Assembly (NCBI GenBank): GCA_902799355.1
Contig: CADCAG010000005.1
Location: 27,851-91,850 of the forward strand
DNA length: 64,000 nucleotides
Origin: an uncultured Bacteroidales bacterium
GTDB taxonomy: Bacteria; Bacteroidota; Bacteroidia; Bacteroidales; Bacteroidaceae
Direction of reading: 5' to 3'
Part shown: piece after piece, positions 46,201 to 53,400 of the stretch
Position numbering within the stretch: the first letter of the stretch is position 1
Layout of the letters: each line of letters opens with the position of its first letter
The notes under the pieces: model-generated
Databases searched by the model: none
What the model was told of the DNA's origin: nothing
The model's input: only the letters and a program-made list of their open reading frames with translations
Made by a program: the position numbers and the translations under genes

Positions 46201-48906
46201 GAGACCTACTCTAACACCGTCCAGGTGAGCGTGGCCAACTACCATGACCTGAAGAAGGTGCTTGACGATACCAGTCATCACTATTATGTGGACAATCCTA
46301 CCGTTCAACGTAACTCAAAGATATACATCAACGATGCTACCAACGGTGCTACTCAGCTGAAGCAGTTCTTCGACCTCACCGTGCCCAGTGGTACGCCCGC
46401 TACTGCTGTTCTGGATTCGCACGTCGAAAACTGCCAGAACCTCGAGTTCATCCTGCATACCAACGTTACAGTGCCAAGCGGTTCCCCCGCTTGGACCCCC
46501 ATCGGCACCGCAGAGCACTGCTTCGCTGGTAACTTCCATGGTGACGGCTACCACATCGACGGTCTCGACCACTCACTGTTCGGCCACCTCTGCGGTAATG
46601 TCTATAACCTCGGCGTGACAGGTTCGTTCACCTCGGCAGGTGTTGCCGATACAGGCGATGGTTTTGTAGAGAACTGCTGGATTAACACCACAGCGTCTAG
46701 CGGTTTCCCCGCTGGAGTCAAGGCTGTCTTCGGCAACCCGACAGGCAGTGGCTACAAGCGTGTCAACTGCTACTATCCAAATACATTGGCATACGACACC
46801 ACAAATGACGATCACGGCATGGCTCGCCCGATGCCCGCCAATGCCTTCTATAATGGTACGGTGGCTTACGACCTGAACGGCTTCTACCTGTTCAAGCGTT
46901 ATAACGACCACCTGGTGCCCAGCGGTTCACCCGCTGAGTACAAGTACTATGCCATCAACAAGGAAGACGGCACCCTGACCGAGCCTCAGACAAAGCATTA
47001 CGCTGCCAATGCAGAATATTGCTCATCGGGTGTTAATGGTGTCTATCTGAATGGCGGTTATGTGGAAGACCGCTATGGCGATGGTGACTTCCGCTATGCT
47101 GACGGTACCATACCTGAGAATGAGGATCAGCGTACGTTGGTCGATGCTGACGGCAATAGCCACTTCTACCCCATCTGGCCAGATGACTACCTCTACTTCG
47201 GACAGATGCTGACCTACAGCTGGAACAACCAGCGCCCACACCAGAATGTTCCTTCACACATCGTGAAGAACAGCAGTCGTCTGCCGAACACTGATGAGAG
47301 CAACCGTGTATATCGTGCACCGGCTTACTATCAGTCGAAGGTAATGGATGTGGCTCACTTCAATCCGGCTGTCAACCTCGTGGCATACTCTAAGCCAAAG
47401 AACGCTAACGATACCGACCTGAATCCTGCCTATCCGAATATGACGGCTATCGACTTTGCCGGTCATAATGACAACAGTTGGACAATAGGTCGCGTGTCCA
47501 GCGGTTCACCCGCTGGAGTAGATAAGTTCTACCAGCCGCTGCTCGATGACGACGGTCTGCAGAGCATCACCAACCGCGACGAGACCAACAACCTGTTGGT
47601 ATATGCTCCTTCTGCAGAGAACAATGCACAGACAAACGGTGTGCTGAACGCTTACTTCACCGACCCGTCATATGCAGACAGTTATCAGGAGAGCCCATAT
47701 CGTTGCGTGGCTGTCTCAACAGGCGCGTCGTCTGTCAAGGGCCATCTGGTACAGAGCGACCTCACAGCTAATAGCGACCACCTGTTGATAGACAAGCAGG
47801 ACTTCAACTGTCCTATCAGCTACACCTTCGCCACTGGCAAACGCATGTGGTATCAGCGCACACCTGACCTCTTCGTCGACCTCACCAAGGGTTGGGAGAC
47901 TGTCAGTCTGCCGTTCACCGCAGAACTGGTATCTACACAGGACAAGGGTGAGATTACCCACTTCTACAGCAAGAGCCGCACCGCCGACGGTTCTGCCGAC
48001 GGTGCCAAGATAGGCCACGAGTACTGGTTGCGCGAATATAAGGGCGCTACAGTGCCCAGCGGTTCACCCGCTGTGGTAACTGCTACCTTCAACTATCCAG
48101 ATGCTGCAGGCGCCACCAAGACTGTTGGCAACACCTTCCTTTGGGATTACTACTACAGTGAGAACACCCAGCAGGATGCTAATGGTGACACCTACCAGAC
48201 GTACTACGAGGAACCTCGCGAATTGCCGGATTATCCGTTGCTGGCTACCGCCCAGCCGTATATCGTCGGTTTCCCAGGCAAGACCTACTACGAGTTTGAC
48301 CTCAGCGGTCAGTGGACACCAAAGAACACGGCTACCACTGCTCCTGCCCAGCTCGCCAAGCAGACCATCAGCTTCGTTTCCGACACTGGCATCACGATTG
48401 GTGTCAGCGACGACGAACTCGTCGCCGTTGAGGATGACGGCTACGCCTTTGTGCCCAACTACATGAGCAAGAAGGTCGACGGCTACCTGATGAATGCCGA
48501 TGGCAACAGCTTCGACGTAACACCTGCTGGCGGTGCCATGACCGTACCGTTCCGTCCGTACTTCATCGCTGCCGCTTCGCCGGCACCCGCTCATCACCGC
48601 ACGAAGGTTCAGTCTATCCTCTTCGACAACGACGACTCGTCGTTCGCCTTCGGTGACGACAAAGACCCGTCGGGTGACAACTTCGGCGAGGGTGATCTCC
48701 TATTCACCATCCGTCCGCACGCCATCAGCGTCACCTCGTCGCTGCGCCGTGAGGCTGACGTACGCATCGTCAACATGAGTGGCCTCACCATCGCCACCTT
48801 CACCATACAGCCAGGCGAAACCGTCAACACCAACATCGGTGTCGGTGGCGTCTACATGGTCCGTGCCGACAACGGCCGCATCCAGAAAAAGCTGGCAATA
48901 AGATAA
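37234..48906 (+). CDS. Giant T9SS-type adhesin with Y/F-G-G-G repeats and REP-derived linkers
   Basis: A 3890-residue exported protein; MRKITTILLLCLSATLMQAQ is the signal peptide. I chose ATG 37234 over TTG 37219. Residues ~25-1840 carry more than 30 copies of a V/I/L-Y/F-G-G-G/N-x-x-G motif alternating with short V-x-I-x-x-G strands, the pattern expected of a right-handed beta-helix. Residues ~1700-2900 contain short cysteine-bearing modules such as YICTSTIQLSKTEFIYVG and YYCTVEGLYGGNYYEANKNY. Residues ~3050-3620 contain six V-P-S-G-S-P-A-type linkers encoded by REP-like elements. The last ~60 residues (VRIVNMSGLTIATFTI, GVYMVRADNGRIQKKLAIR) resemble a T9SS type A sorting tail. It lies 25 bases behind the fimbrillin genes, as Mfa5 does in Porphyromonas, so a tip or surface adhesin role is inferred. 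Confidence 0.78.
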   Translation: MRKITTILLLCLSATLMQAQIVIGGHVYGGGNAGETGGNSTVTIREGDLNRVFGGARMADVKGRAFVNIDGAHASDYIVINRLYGGNDIAGTIGKSTEELPDEIKNHASNNNVDTSWNALLLISTKTNTDGTEATDAQKIYIGQLFGGGDGEYEYGSRTEGSNTVYYAKENNIEVATSTTPLIVPDLGKTFVDIHGGSIVYAYGGGNNATVTERTVISLDNPSEVVNSIIDATNPNADNTGELLTNARFEDKMGINTAFSYPSSKAYQIGRLFGGNNKADMAIRPRWNLQQGKVRMLYGGGNEGRMTSPEGLLMQIEGAGMEVDNVYGGCRKADVKPLYNNNDATPVPYNEVALDPADNPNNIPAGYAARVRVLAGHINNVYGGNDISGNVYAGNTVGIMTHIYGDVYGGGNGSYAYTDNDKLKDDPHWSDFYYNPDDILEAAGITGVEEKLKSATALNLIRPNAEKVSILVRGTEANPTIVDGGLYVGGNSASLRENVSGSSSGKQTHIKIGSYAIIDNVYLGNNGANMIRTDEADPSGHNEGVLRTFARTGIAPDNTKFSTMDLKDKDVFAKYMEGCAMKVKSTVVFESKANGDAVDYIPYSTKFGSIVCGGNVGSMITEGKTTIDFTDKVVVYNRVVGGCNNAFVTPTDYNAIYEGGLLGAPDPAPTGSPAGTIGDKLELNFAGLKIQPKRWNDTHTELIWNTISSSTGLPVDPVTSGEPTTSTDADLDRRFDGGNIYGGCYTSGIVNGNVVININSSIVDREILFDKVEEDETGEDKLYGNDQYHIQERHSGVILSEQGMDVLGKALNVFGGGKGVNTEIWGSTTINLNRGYMFQIFGGSEEGGIGKGAYNEGTGKIEYTHDARYSTYINLNGPIAGVSRKDNMSEDIAECEFMYGGGFLGTVAGNCIINLNNGRIFDSFAGACNADILGHTETYVGTNGFPYVRDFVYGGNDLGGQILGKANFDSRLRNDAVRSKVTNTDMLNATAYMEYVQGRVEKIFGGAYGVYDYKDPHFRAYFDADGHAKTGYHKPFLDNAFINFRPNDTNNPLNTVEQIYGAGQGYLGEEEEDLMQNRSYILIDVPQTMQTYQNTEIFGAGESGGVGMGVEKATADDPGTAHKASAIIDLLSGHFKAVYGGSYQEGVTRRTVVNVPTGSTFRAEAIFGGAYGLYQEYPCDVYEANVNWNSSDALVGGYRTGIYGGNNNCRRTFYSHVNINAPVYYDKANEYFATVYGAGYGKDTWAQYTEVNLNNTAKVYEVYGGGQLGRVMNKKSVDAWAAEADAAADAEAAASSTTAKHIDLSIGTGYTDNGLNDALATARNGKKYNTNVIINEGADVCGYMYNGSRSGAYAYGGGLGDANTPNTGDVHGTTYIALLGGKVTKDLYAAGTVGSVNNKYDIATDDFDQSFIASANAYVEGGTARNVYGGGWRGSVGYHAGAIDASTTGDILGETHVVIGKLDGTSFVDGIPAIERNAYGGGEGGAVFGTANITLNKGYIGYRHFTAQPTDGIDYIQEGSDYYQEKLHDETWSGDGTNRLYDSGCIFGGGYIDNSSVDVANVKMYGGVVRNALFGGGEIAAIGRGVIEASGTDNSVRTLKGIYKAGRSSVELFEGQVHRNVFGGGRGYNNLGEGGTLYSDGYVFGQTEVHVHGGTVGTAKELARENGNVFGGGDIGYVYSAYEQDGKLYVGIKDGERYDNVWEGYYYAYKKGDEAYIPGTKPADSDPNWVKDADEYVLTEDCKVLIEPYCKALSDITVNGHNYAAGSYVTTTDLHTLGNKQDATWNNLDLTGITIFNAVFAGGNTSSGSSTVYANSTTVFGNATASIHDVYHRDLITLGTGRTGGLYGDGNLTFVDGYRGLNITNYGTDYYSLDPEITYTQYEALSPREADYYQLKYKCIKQCTDKDGTTYYPAGGEHTKASTLTIDDLLTLFEGIKVGDVDILLTNPTTGEKYPNPTYWEQNGVVPVYAGRLMNTIQRADFCGVFGSRMVMQGAQDRVPEIVDHTNYTINRVREVSLNQKQSVRTVDASDEGKKVHGNYFGIYSIVNYLGALTSDVFFLPNKDIRVTDNASNPDYKTASKAYNNGGSAVASKDYGTATYYDWKAGFVNERKRNNGTSKNKVALASGVYLELTTEKSTGDDLYQKDWGYITGVIELDLINVQPGMGGGFVYAKNVHKTGTYTKHNHNTLTALNNDAITRRDFTYTGADVEWETSGNFIHSTQTIIDDCYNVSGRYSGTDAVPAHYWFIKGSVYVYDQYISAYTGAPNAYSETVDIPLTITAASHGTMKLLNVMPNKYAYWSAPGVKLEEGKKMVINDVEYHLNDPINYWDWYLLTSSEKNLFVDETYVTIADCKYSSEDATLIPAGTVMLPADYNTLKTAHPTVYHVEKQQNVPFEFVYRPSNNMSHDTGYMLTYKVNNPTDWDTWYTKYDSSTQEKNQMGGAGYEDGPTYRLKNSSTGGVLGQREYKVSNLIAEDVYTSYQTMTSNHSEAIPTTGQATFEEAYIVTSEYTSGDVHLNVGSSVSATQAATMTGYVAPAYICTSTIQLSKTEFIYVGNRMTGAEKTAYYNTYKDANPALATMILEDIVPAYYCTVEGLYGGNYYEANKNYRGLEVWSSMSKEDREKFTFNYDALDILIDPRYGWNAAGTSVIYPEGQKYEYDSSDGDLTGAESNLAHYSLQRPVNYTATYNGSATSTHNGVTLAHGHEYSREQYEKLPNEKRHYTTIDVKDAGNVYVVKAPFQVGNTPYAVGTVISANTYSSLGQSDQANVTTLTFTEAQKNKTYYYCREQYTVGENTDGVEVAGVEVTGGVTGTYSTGQTVPVGLVITEGNFNSLPNYQTDFSIHGIAPTETSTLYVSRFSDIFDLSKEKIITVIYEYNYEESDASGTHVTPVSERHVVNIHVQFKSGIPTVEDIKAPQVVLPGTFVGVREPHVTPGAYEVTGGGWKLFEKKSDAESHINGVEYTPTADPLYWYQHGYYLAYYAKTYLGETYSNTVQVSVANYHDLKKVLDDTSHHYYVDNPTVQRNSKIYINDATNGATQLKQFFDLTVPSGTPATAVLDSHVENCQNLEFILHTNVTVPSGSPAWTPIGTAEHCFAGNFHGDGYHIDGLDHSLFGHLCGNVYNLGVTGSFTSAGVADTGDGFVENCWINTTASSGFPAGVKAVFGNPTGSGYKRVNCYYPNTLAYDTTNDDHGMARPMPANAFYNGTVAYDLNGFYLFKRYNDHLVPSGSPAEYKYYAINKEDGTLTEPQTKHYAANAEYCSSGVNGVYLNGGYVEDRYGDGDFRYADGTIPENEDQRTLVDADGNSHFYPIWPDDYLYFGQMLTYSWNNQRPHQNVPSHIVKNSSRLPNTDESNRVYRAPAYYQSKVMDVAHFNPAVNLVAYSKPKNANDTDLNPAYPNMTAIDFAGHNDNSWTIGRVSSGSPAGVDKFYQPLLDDDGLQSITNRDETNNLLVYAPSAENNAQTNGVLNAYFTDPSYADSYQESPYRCVAVSTGASSVKGHLVQSDLTANSDHLLIDKQDFNCPISYTFATGKRMWYQRTPDLFVDLTKGWETVSLPFTAELVSTQDKGEITHFYSKSRTADGSADGAKIGHEYWLREYKGATVPSGSPAVVTATFNYPDAAGATKTVGNTFLWDYYYSENTQQDANGDTYQTYYEEPRELPDYPLLATAQPYIVGFPGKTYYEFDLSGQWTPKNTATTAPAQLAKQTISFVSDTGITIGVSDDELVAVEDDGYAFVPNYMSKKVDGYLMNADGNSFDVTPAGGAMTVPFRPYFIAAASPAPAHHRTKVQSILFDNDDSSFAFGDDKDPSGDNFGEGDLLFTIRPHAISVTSSLRREADVRIVNMSGLTIATFTIQPGETVNTNIGVGGVYMVRADNGRIQKKLAIR
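46381..48072 (+). repeat. Six dispersed REP-like elements inside giant gene 1
   Basis: Copies of the element with core AGCGGTTCACCCGCT occur at 46381-46401 (V-P-S-G-T-P-A), 46471-46491, 46696-46713 (degenerate, S-S-G-F-P-A), 46915-46935 (exact), 47494-47514 (V-S-S-G-S-P-A) and 48052-48072 (exact). All lie on the forward strand and all are read in the same frame. A weaker relative (T-G-S-P-A-G) is at 39238-39258. AGCGG and CCGCT form the stem around TTCAC. The protein segments are flexible, small-residue loops between folded blocks. Confidence 0.85.
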
Positions 48907-48909
48907 CGA

Positions 48910-49010
48910 GTGCCCAGCGGTTCACCCGCCGGCATAACAAAAAAACAGAGTGCCCAGCGGTTCTCCGCCGGCATAACAAAAAAAACAGAGTGCCCAGCGG
49001 TTCTCCCGCT
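48910..49010 (+). repeat. REP-like direct array upstream of the RAYT gene (three copies)
   Basis: Three direct copies start at 48910, 48950 and 48990 with an exact 40-base period. Each has head GTGCCC and core AGCGGTTC(A/T)CCCGC(C/T); the second has lost one C. Spacers are near-identical and A-rich (GGCATAACAAAAAAACAGA type). The array starts four bases after the giant gene's stop and ends 17 bases before the transposase start. The GTGCCC head is the version also found inside giant gene 1. Confidence 0.9.
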
Positions 49011-49027
49011 GGTACAAAAAGTAAGAA

Positions 49028-50290
49028 ATGGAAAAGCAGCACCCTACCCGCCACAACATGCAGCGCCGCATGGCTACACATAACTACGCGCTGCCTGGCA
49101 CCTACCACATCACCCTGCATGTGGCAGACGGTATGGGTCTGCCCTTGGGCCAGATACAAGGCTCTCTGGAGCAACCAGACGAAAGCCCCAACGCGCCTCA
49201 TGTGGCAATGACCCCAGTAGGGAATATGGTACGCGAAGAACTGCTCACCAGCATCACCATGCACTATGCCATGATTCGTGTTGATACTTTCGTGATTATG
49301 CCTGAGCATCTGCACGTCCTCCTGCAAGTAACAGCACCTATCGTCAGCAGCATAGGCCGCCCCACCCATCTTGGACAGGTGATCGCCGGCTTCAAGAAAG
49401 GCTGCAACCGCCGCTATTGGGCCATGACGGGGCAAGATGCCGCCGCGGGGGCTGCGCAGGCTGTAAATTCATCGGGTGAACCGCTGAACACTGTGTCTGG
49501 CAGCACTTCTCGGGTGTCTGGCAGCGCTTCTCGGGTGTCTGGCGGTTCACCCGCCAGAGAGGACAAGCGCACCCCCTCTTCCGGCACTACGGGCCGCAGG
49601 CCCCTCTTTGCCTACGGCTACTGCGACGTGCAGCCCATCACCCCCGAGCAGCTGGACACGCAGCGCGCCTACATCAAAGCCAATCCGCGCAGCCGTCTGC
49701 TCCGCAGCCGACAGCGCGCCACGCTGACCGCCTGCCGCAACGGCTTTACCACAGCCCTCACGCCATCAGCACTTCGCGGCTTCCTACTGCGTGAGTGCCT
49801 GCAGAAGCACGCCACCGCTGAAGCTCTTGACGCCATCAAGTGCCGTCTGCTTCTCGCAGACGGAAAGATTGCCCTCGACACCTACGGCAACCGCCAACTG
49901 CTGAATAGCAAGCTCTTGCCCGTAGTATGTCATCGCAAGGATAAACCCCTGTTCGCGCAACAGAAAGCCCGCTGTATGGAAGAGGCTGGTAATGGAGCCA
50001 TCATGGTGTCAGCACGTATCTCTGCTGGCGAACAGGAAATCATGAACGAGATGGTGAATCACGGTTTCCCCGTGATAATCATCGCTGACAATGGTTTCCC
50101 CGAGCGCTACCACCCCTCAGCGGTGCGCCTCGACCTATGTGCCACAGACCGGCTGCTCCTGGTCACCCCGTGGCAATACCAATACCGTGGCAAGAACGAG
50201 CAGGTCACCATCCCCTTCTGCAAGGCGATGAACTGCGTTGCCCAAGCCCTCTGCCGCCAAAAAGACGACTGGTGGAAAAACAGCGAATAA
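49028..50290 (+). CDS. REP-associated tyrosine transposase (RAYT), Y1/IS200-like, with C-terminal extension
   Basis: A 420-residue protein with an N-terminal HUH/Y1 transposase domain. GTYHITLHVADGMGLPLG is the first strand, FVIMPEHLHVLLQV holds the HUH pair (His94, His96), GQVIAGFKKGCNRRYW is the conserved helix, and DTQRAYIKANPRSRLL carries the probable catalytic Tyr215 in the Y-I-x-x-N-P block. Between the last two, residues ~148-176 are encoded by REP-like repeats. Residues ~250-420 are an added domain with GAIMVSARISAGEQEIMNEM, PVIIIADNGFPERYHPSAV and DRLLLVTPWQYQYRG, resembling a DprA/LOG-like Rossmann fold (inference). RAYTs are thought to move REP hairpins in trans; the gene is flanked by such arrays. 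It interrupts an otherwise adhesin-only operon. Confidence 0.85.
   Translation: MEKQHPTRHNMQRRMATHNYALPGTYHITLHVADGMGLPLGQIQGSLEQPDESPNAPHVAMTPVGNMVREELLTSITMHYAMIRVDTFVIMPEHLHVLLQVTAPIVSSIGRPTHLGQVIAGFKKGCNRRYWAMTGQDAAAGAAQAVNSSGEPLNTVSGSTSRVSGSASRVSGGSPAREDKRTPSSGTTGRRPLFAYGYCDVQPITPEQLDTQRAYIKANPRSRLLRSRQRATLTACRNGFTTALTPSALRGFLLRECLQKHATAEALDAIKCRLLLADGKIALDTYGNRQLLNSKLLPVVCHRKDKPLFAQQKARCMEEAGNGAIMVSARISAGEQEIMNEMVNHGFPVIIIADNGFPERYHPSAVRLDLCATDRLLLVTPWQYQYRGKNEQVTIPFCKAMNCVAQALCRQKDDWWKNSE
49471..49555 (+). repeat. REP-like elements inside the RAYT gene
   Basis: 49471-49491 is a reverse-oriented copy (it reads GGGTGAACCGCTGAACAC forward) with the GTGTTC-type head. Then a 21-base unit repeats three times in tandem, starting at 49493, 49514 and 49535. 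The third unit (GTGTCT-GGCGGTTCACCCGCC, 49535-49555) is a clear REP-like copy read as V-S-G-G-S-P-A; the first two are degenerate. All are in frame and fall in a loop between conserved transposase blocks. Confidence 0.85.
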
Positions 50291-50291
50291 A

Positions 50292-50421
50292 GTGTTCAGC
50301 GGTTCACCCGCTACAATCAAGGAAACAGTGTTCAGCGGTTCACCCGCTGCAATCAAGAAAACAGTGTTCAGCGGTTCACCCGCTACAAAAAAAGAAAACA
50401 GTGTTCAGCGGTTCACCCGCT
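50292..50421 (+). repeat. REP-like direct array downstream of the RAYT gene (four copies)
   Basis: Four exact copies with head GTGTTC and core AGCGGTTCACCCGCT start at 50292, 50328, 50364 and 50401 (periods 36, 36, 37). Spacers are A-rich and near-identical. The last copy ends 20 bases before ATG 50442 of giant gene 2, so its hairpin lies in that gene's ribosome-entry region. Confidence 0.92.
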
Positions 50422-50441
50422 GAAATAAAAATACAAAAGAT

Positions 50442-53400
50442 ATGAGTACAACATACGAACACACAAAGCAAGTAACAAGGTTGATGGCAGGCTCTATATC
50501 CCTGCTCCTCATGCTGGTATTGGGAAGTGGTAGCGTGTGGGGACAAGATTATTCGGGAATGTATTATTTAGGTAATGGCAACGGATATAATGCTGAAAAT
50601 GTTGCTAACAATTTCTATCTGGTTCCCGCAACAAATGCTGACTATGCCACAGGCCAACCGCACCTAACGACTTCCAAGACTGGTCATGTAAACAACAGCT
50701 GTTGGTATATCATTAAAAATGGGGCATATTACAACATCATCCATGCCGCTGACGGAAAGTATCTGGCAGCGAACCCTGCTTATGACGGCACATCAGGAAA
50801 TGACGTAGGTCGCTTAAGAGTTCACCTTGAAGCGATGGATACTCCAGATAACAGCACATTGTTTGAGATTAAACCAAATAATAATGGAGGCTATAACATC
50901 AGGCACAAGGATATGTCTGACAAAATAAACAATAAAACTATAACATATCTTGACCCGGCAGGTGGCAATATAGATAATACAAACCTCACCAATTACAGAA
51001 CTATGGATACTTCATCCGGGAAAGTAAACGTTGGTGGCGGTATTGGCTATTGGACGGACGAGCCTGCTGCCAGATGGTATTTCGAAAATGCTCTGTCTAT
51101 CGATTCTCCTACCATTACCAATAATTTTGATGGTACAATAACCATTACTGCAGATGGTGGAGCAGCTATATATTATACTACGGACGGCAGCACGCCAACA
51201 ATGTCGTCATCTGTATATTCAACAGCTATCACACTGACAGATGACATCACAGTCATTAAGGCAATTGCCAAAGCAGCAAGTGACCCATTCCCTACATTGG
51301 TCACTACTTACGAGTTGCCGGTCTGTGAAAAGCCTGTCATCACGGTTAGCGGTGGTATTGTTACTATCACTTGTGCCACAGCTGGTGCAGTCATTCATTA
51401 TACAACAGATGGCAGTCCTGCCACGGCTTCCTCAACGACTTATACAGGGCCATTTGTAAAGGGTAGCATCTCAACTATTAGAGCAGTCGCAACAAGTCCT
51501 GGTTATATCGTATCCAATGAGGCTGCCCTTATGCCTCCGACTGAAGTTTCTTCTTCGAGTCAGATAACAGACATGAGTGGTAATTATTCACTGGCATCAA
51601 ATTTCAGTTCTGATGTTTCTATAGGTACTTCCGATAATCCTTTTAGTGGAACCATTGATGGTAATATGGTGACGTTGTCAGGACTAAGCCATCCTTTAGT
51701 AGCCTATGCCAATGGTGCTACCATCAAAAATGTCATGTTAAAAGACGTCCAAGTCAGCGGCAGTGGTAATGTTGGTGCTATTGCTGGTGTGGCTGAAGGC
51801 TATAGTCGCATATACAACTGTGGTATCCTGCCAAGTAATAATAAGTATGAAAATGAAACTTCATATGTATCAAGTTCAGATGGTTACTGTGGTGGTATAG
51901 TCGGTTGGCTGAAAGACGACTCACGTGTTATCAACTGCTTCAGTTATGCTAATATCACTGGTGGAACAACTGTGGGTGGTATAGTAGGATATAATAACTT
52001 TGCGTCAACCACAGAAGTTTCTGATGGAAAATATTCTAAGCTAAAAACGGCTGTGGTGAATTGCATGTTCTATGGTAATATTACAGGAGGAACAACCCGA
52101 TATCCTGTCTATGGCGGTGAGAAAATCCTGAATAAAACTGCTACAGGTATCAACAACTATGACTTCTATCGCGCAGAGGCAAACTTAGGTTTGACAGATA
52201 ATAATCATTACAACTGCTCTTTCCCTGCCAAAGAGGAATACCTCACCAAATACGAATACTATCGTTACCTGCTGAACAGTAACCGTGAGCTCTGTGGCTG
52301 GTGGGTAGGTGCTCCTTCTGCTCCGAGCGGCATGCTCATAGCTGATGTTCAAGATGTGGAAAAAGATGCCTCCTTGATGGCTAAATGGGTGCTTGACCCA
52401 AGTATCGCACCTTATCCTATATTGAAGCCTGCAGGAAAGTATTACTCAGCGATTAATCAGGACCCCGACAAACGTATTAATCCTGTTAGCAAGGCGTGGG
52501 AAAGTCGCCCGACTTCTGAAAATAAGATTATGACCAAAGCAGCACCCGACACTGAGGGACAGAAATTAGGCAGCGTCACCGTCACTATCAATAAAGGAGG
52601 AAGTCTTAGTGGTTCAAGCAGCAAAGACATCACTATCACTGCGATGGATATAGATAATAATGACTTCTGCTACGGTAAAATACAGTTGCCTTATTACAAC
52701 AGTATCTTTGGTGACCCCAATAGTAATGACTGGACCACAAGATATGGTGGAAACTATGGAGATAAAGTCGTTGTTGGTTGGGAAATCACAAGCGTAACAG
52801 GTGGTACGGAAGGCGAATTAGTTAAAAATTGGGAAACTGGTTATAACTTCGCTGACCGTGATTGTACGAATAAGGATAAGGAGCGAATCTTTGCTCAGGG
52901 AGGCTATTATTATGTGCCAAACGGAGTGACGGCAATTACCATCACAGCTAAGTGGGCAGATGCTATTTACCTCGATAATAGTGCAAACAATAGTTATGAC
53001 CGCGTGTACATGTCGGGAACTAATGAAGGCACAGACTTTGCCCCTGCGGGTCATCGCCCTACAACTCTTGGAAATGGAAAGACCGTACAAACAGGAACCA
53101 TTTCAAGCAAAATACCTACTAACGATGACGTGTATAGTAAGGCCATTGTCTTAGTGGGTAATCACCAGTATCGTACAGGTGGGGTTCATTTAGGAGCTGC
53201 GACCAAAGGATGCACGATAATCAGTGCAGACTTCGATTTAGACGACGAACCAGATTATTGTCTTGTGTGGCAATTAGGTACTAGTACGAACCGACAGGAT
53301 ATTTGTCCTATCCGTTTCGATTTCCTGCCTGTTATTGAAATGGGTATGGCCATGAAGGAGGACGGTTCCACACAATATTATTCATTGGGCTGCTATCTTC

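Noticed and set aside
48910-50421. REP arrays resembling a CRISPR array
   Set aside because: Repeats are only about 21 bases, spacers are 15-19 bases, A-rich and nearly identical to each other, and no cas gene is present. The RAYT gene explains them better.
50238-50423. 61-codon frame encoding repeated V-F-S-G-S-P-A after the transposase
   Set aside because: It reads through the downstream REP array in a frame different from the transposase gene, with no upstream signals. Interesting only because it shows that the element is open in this frame.
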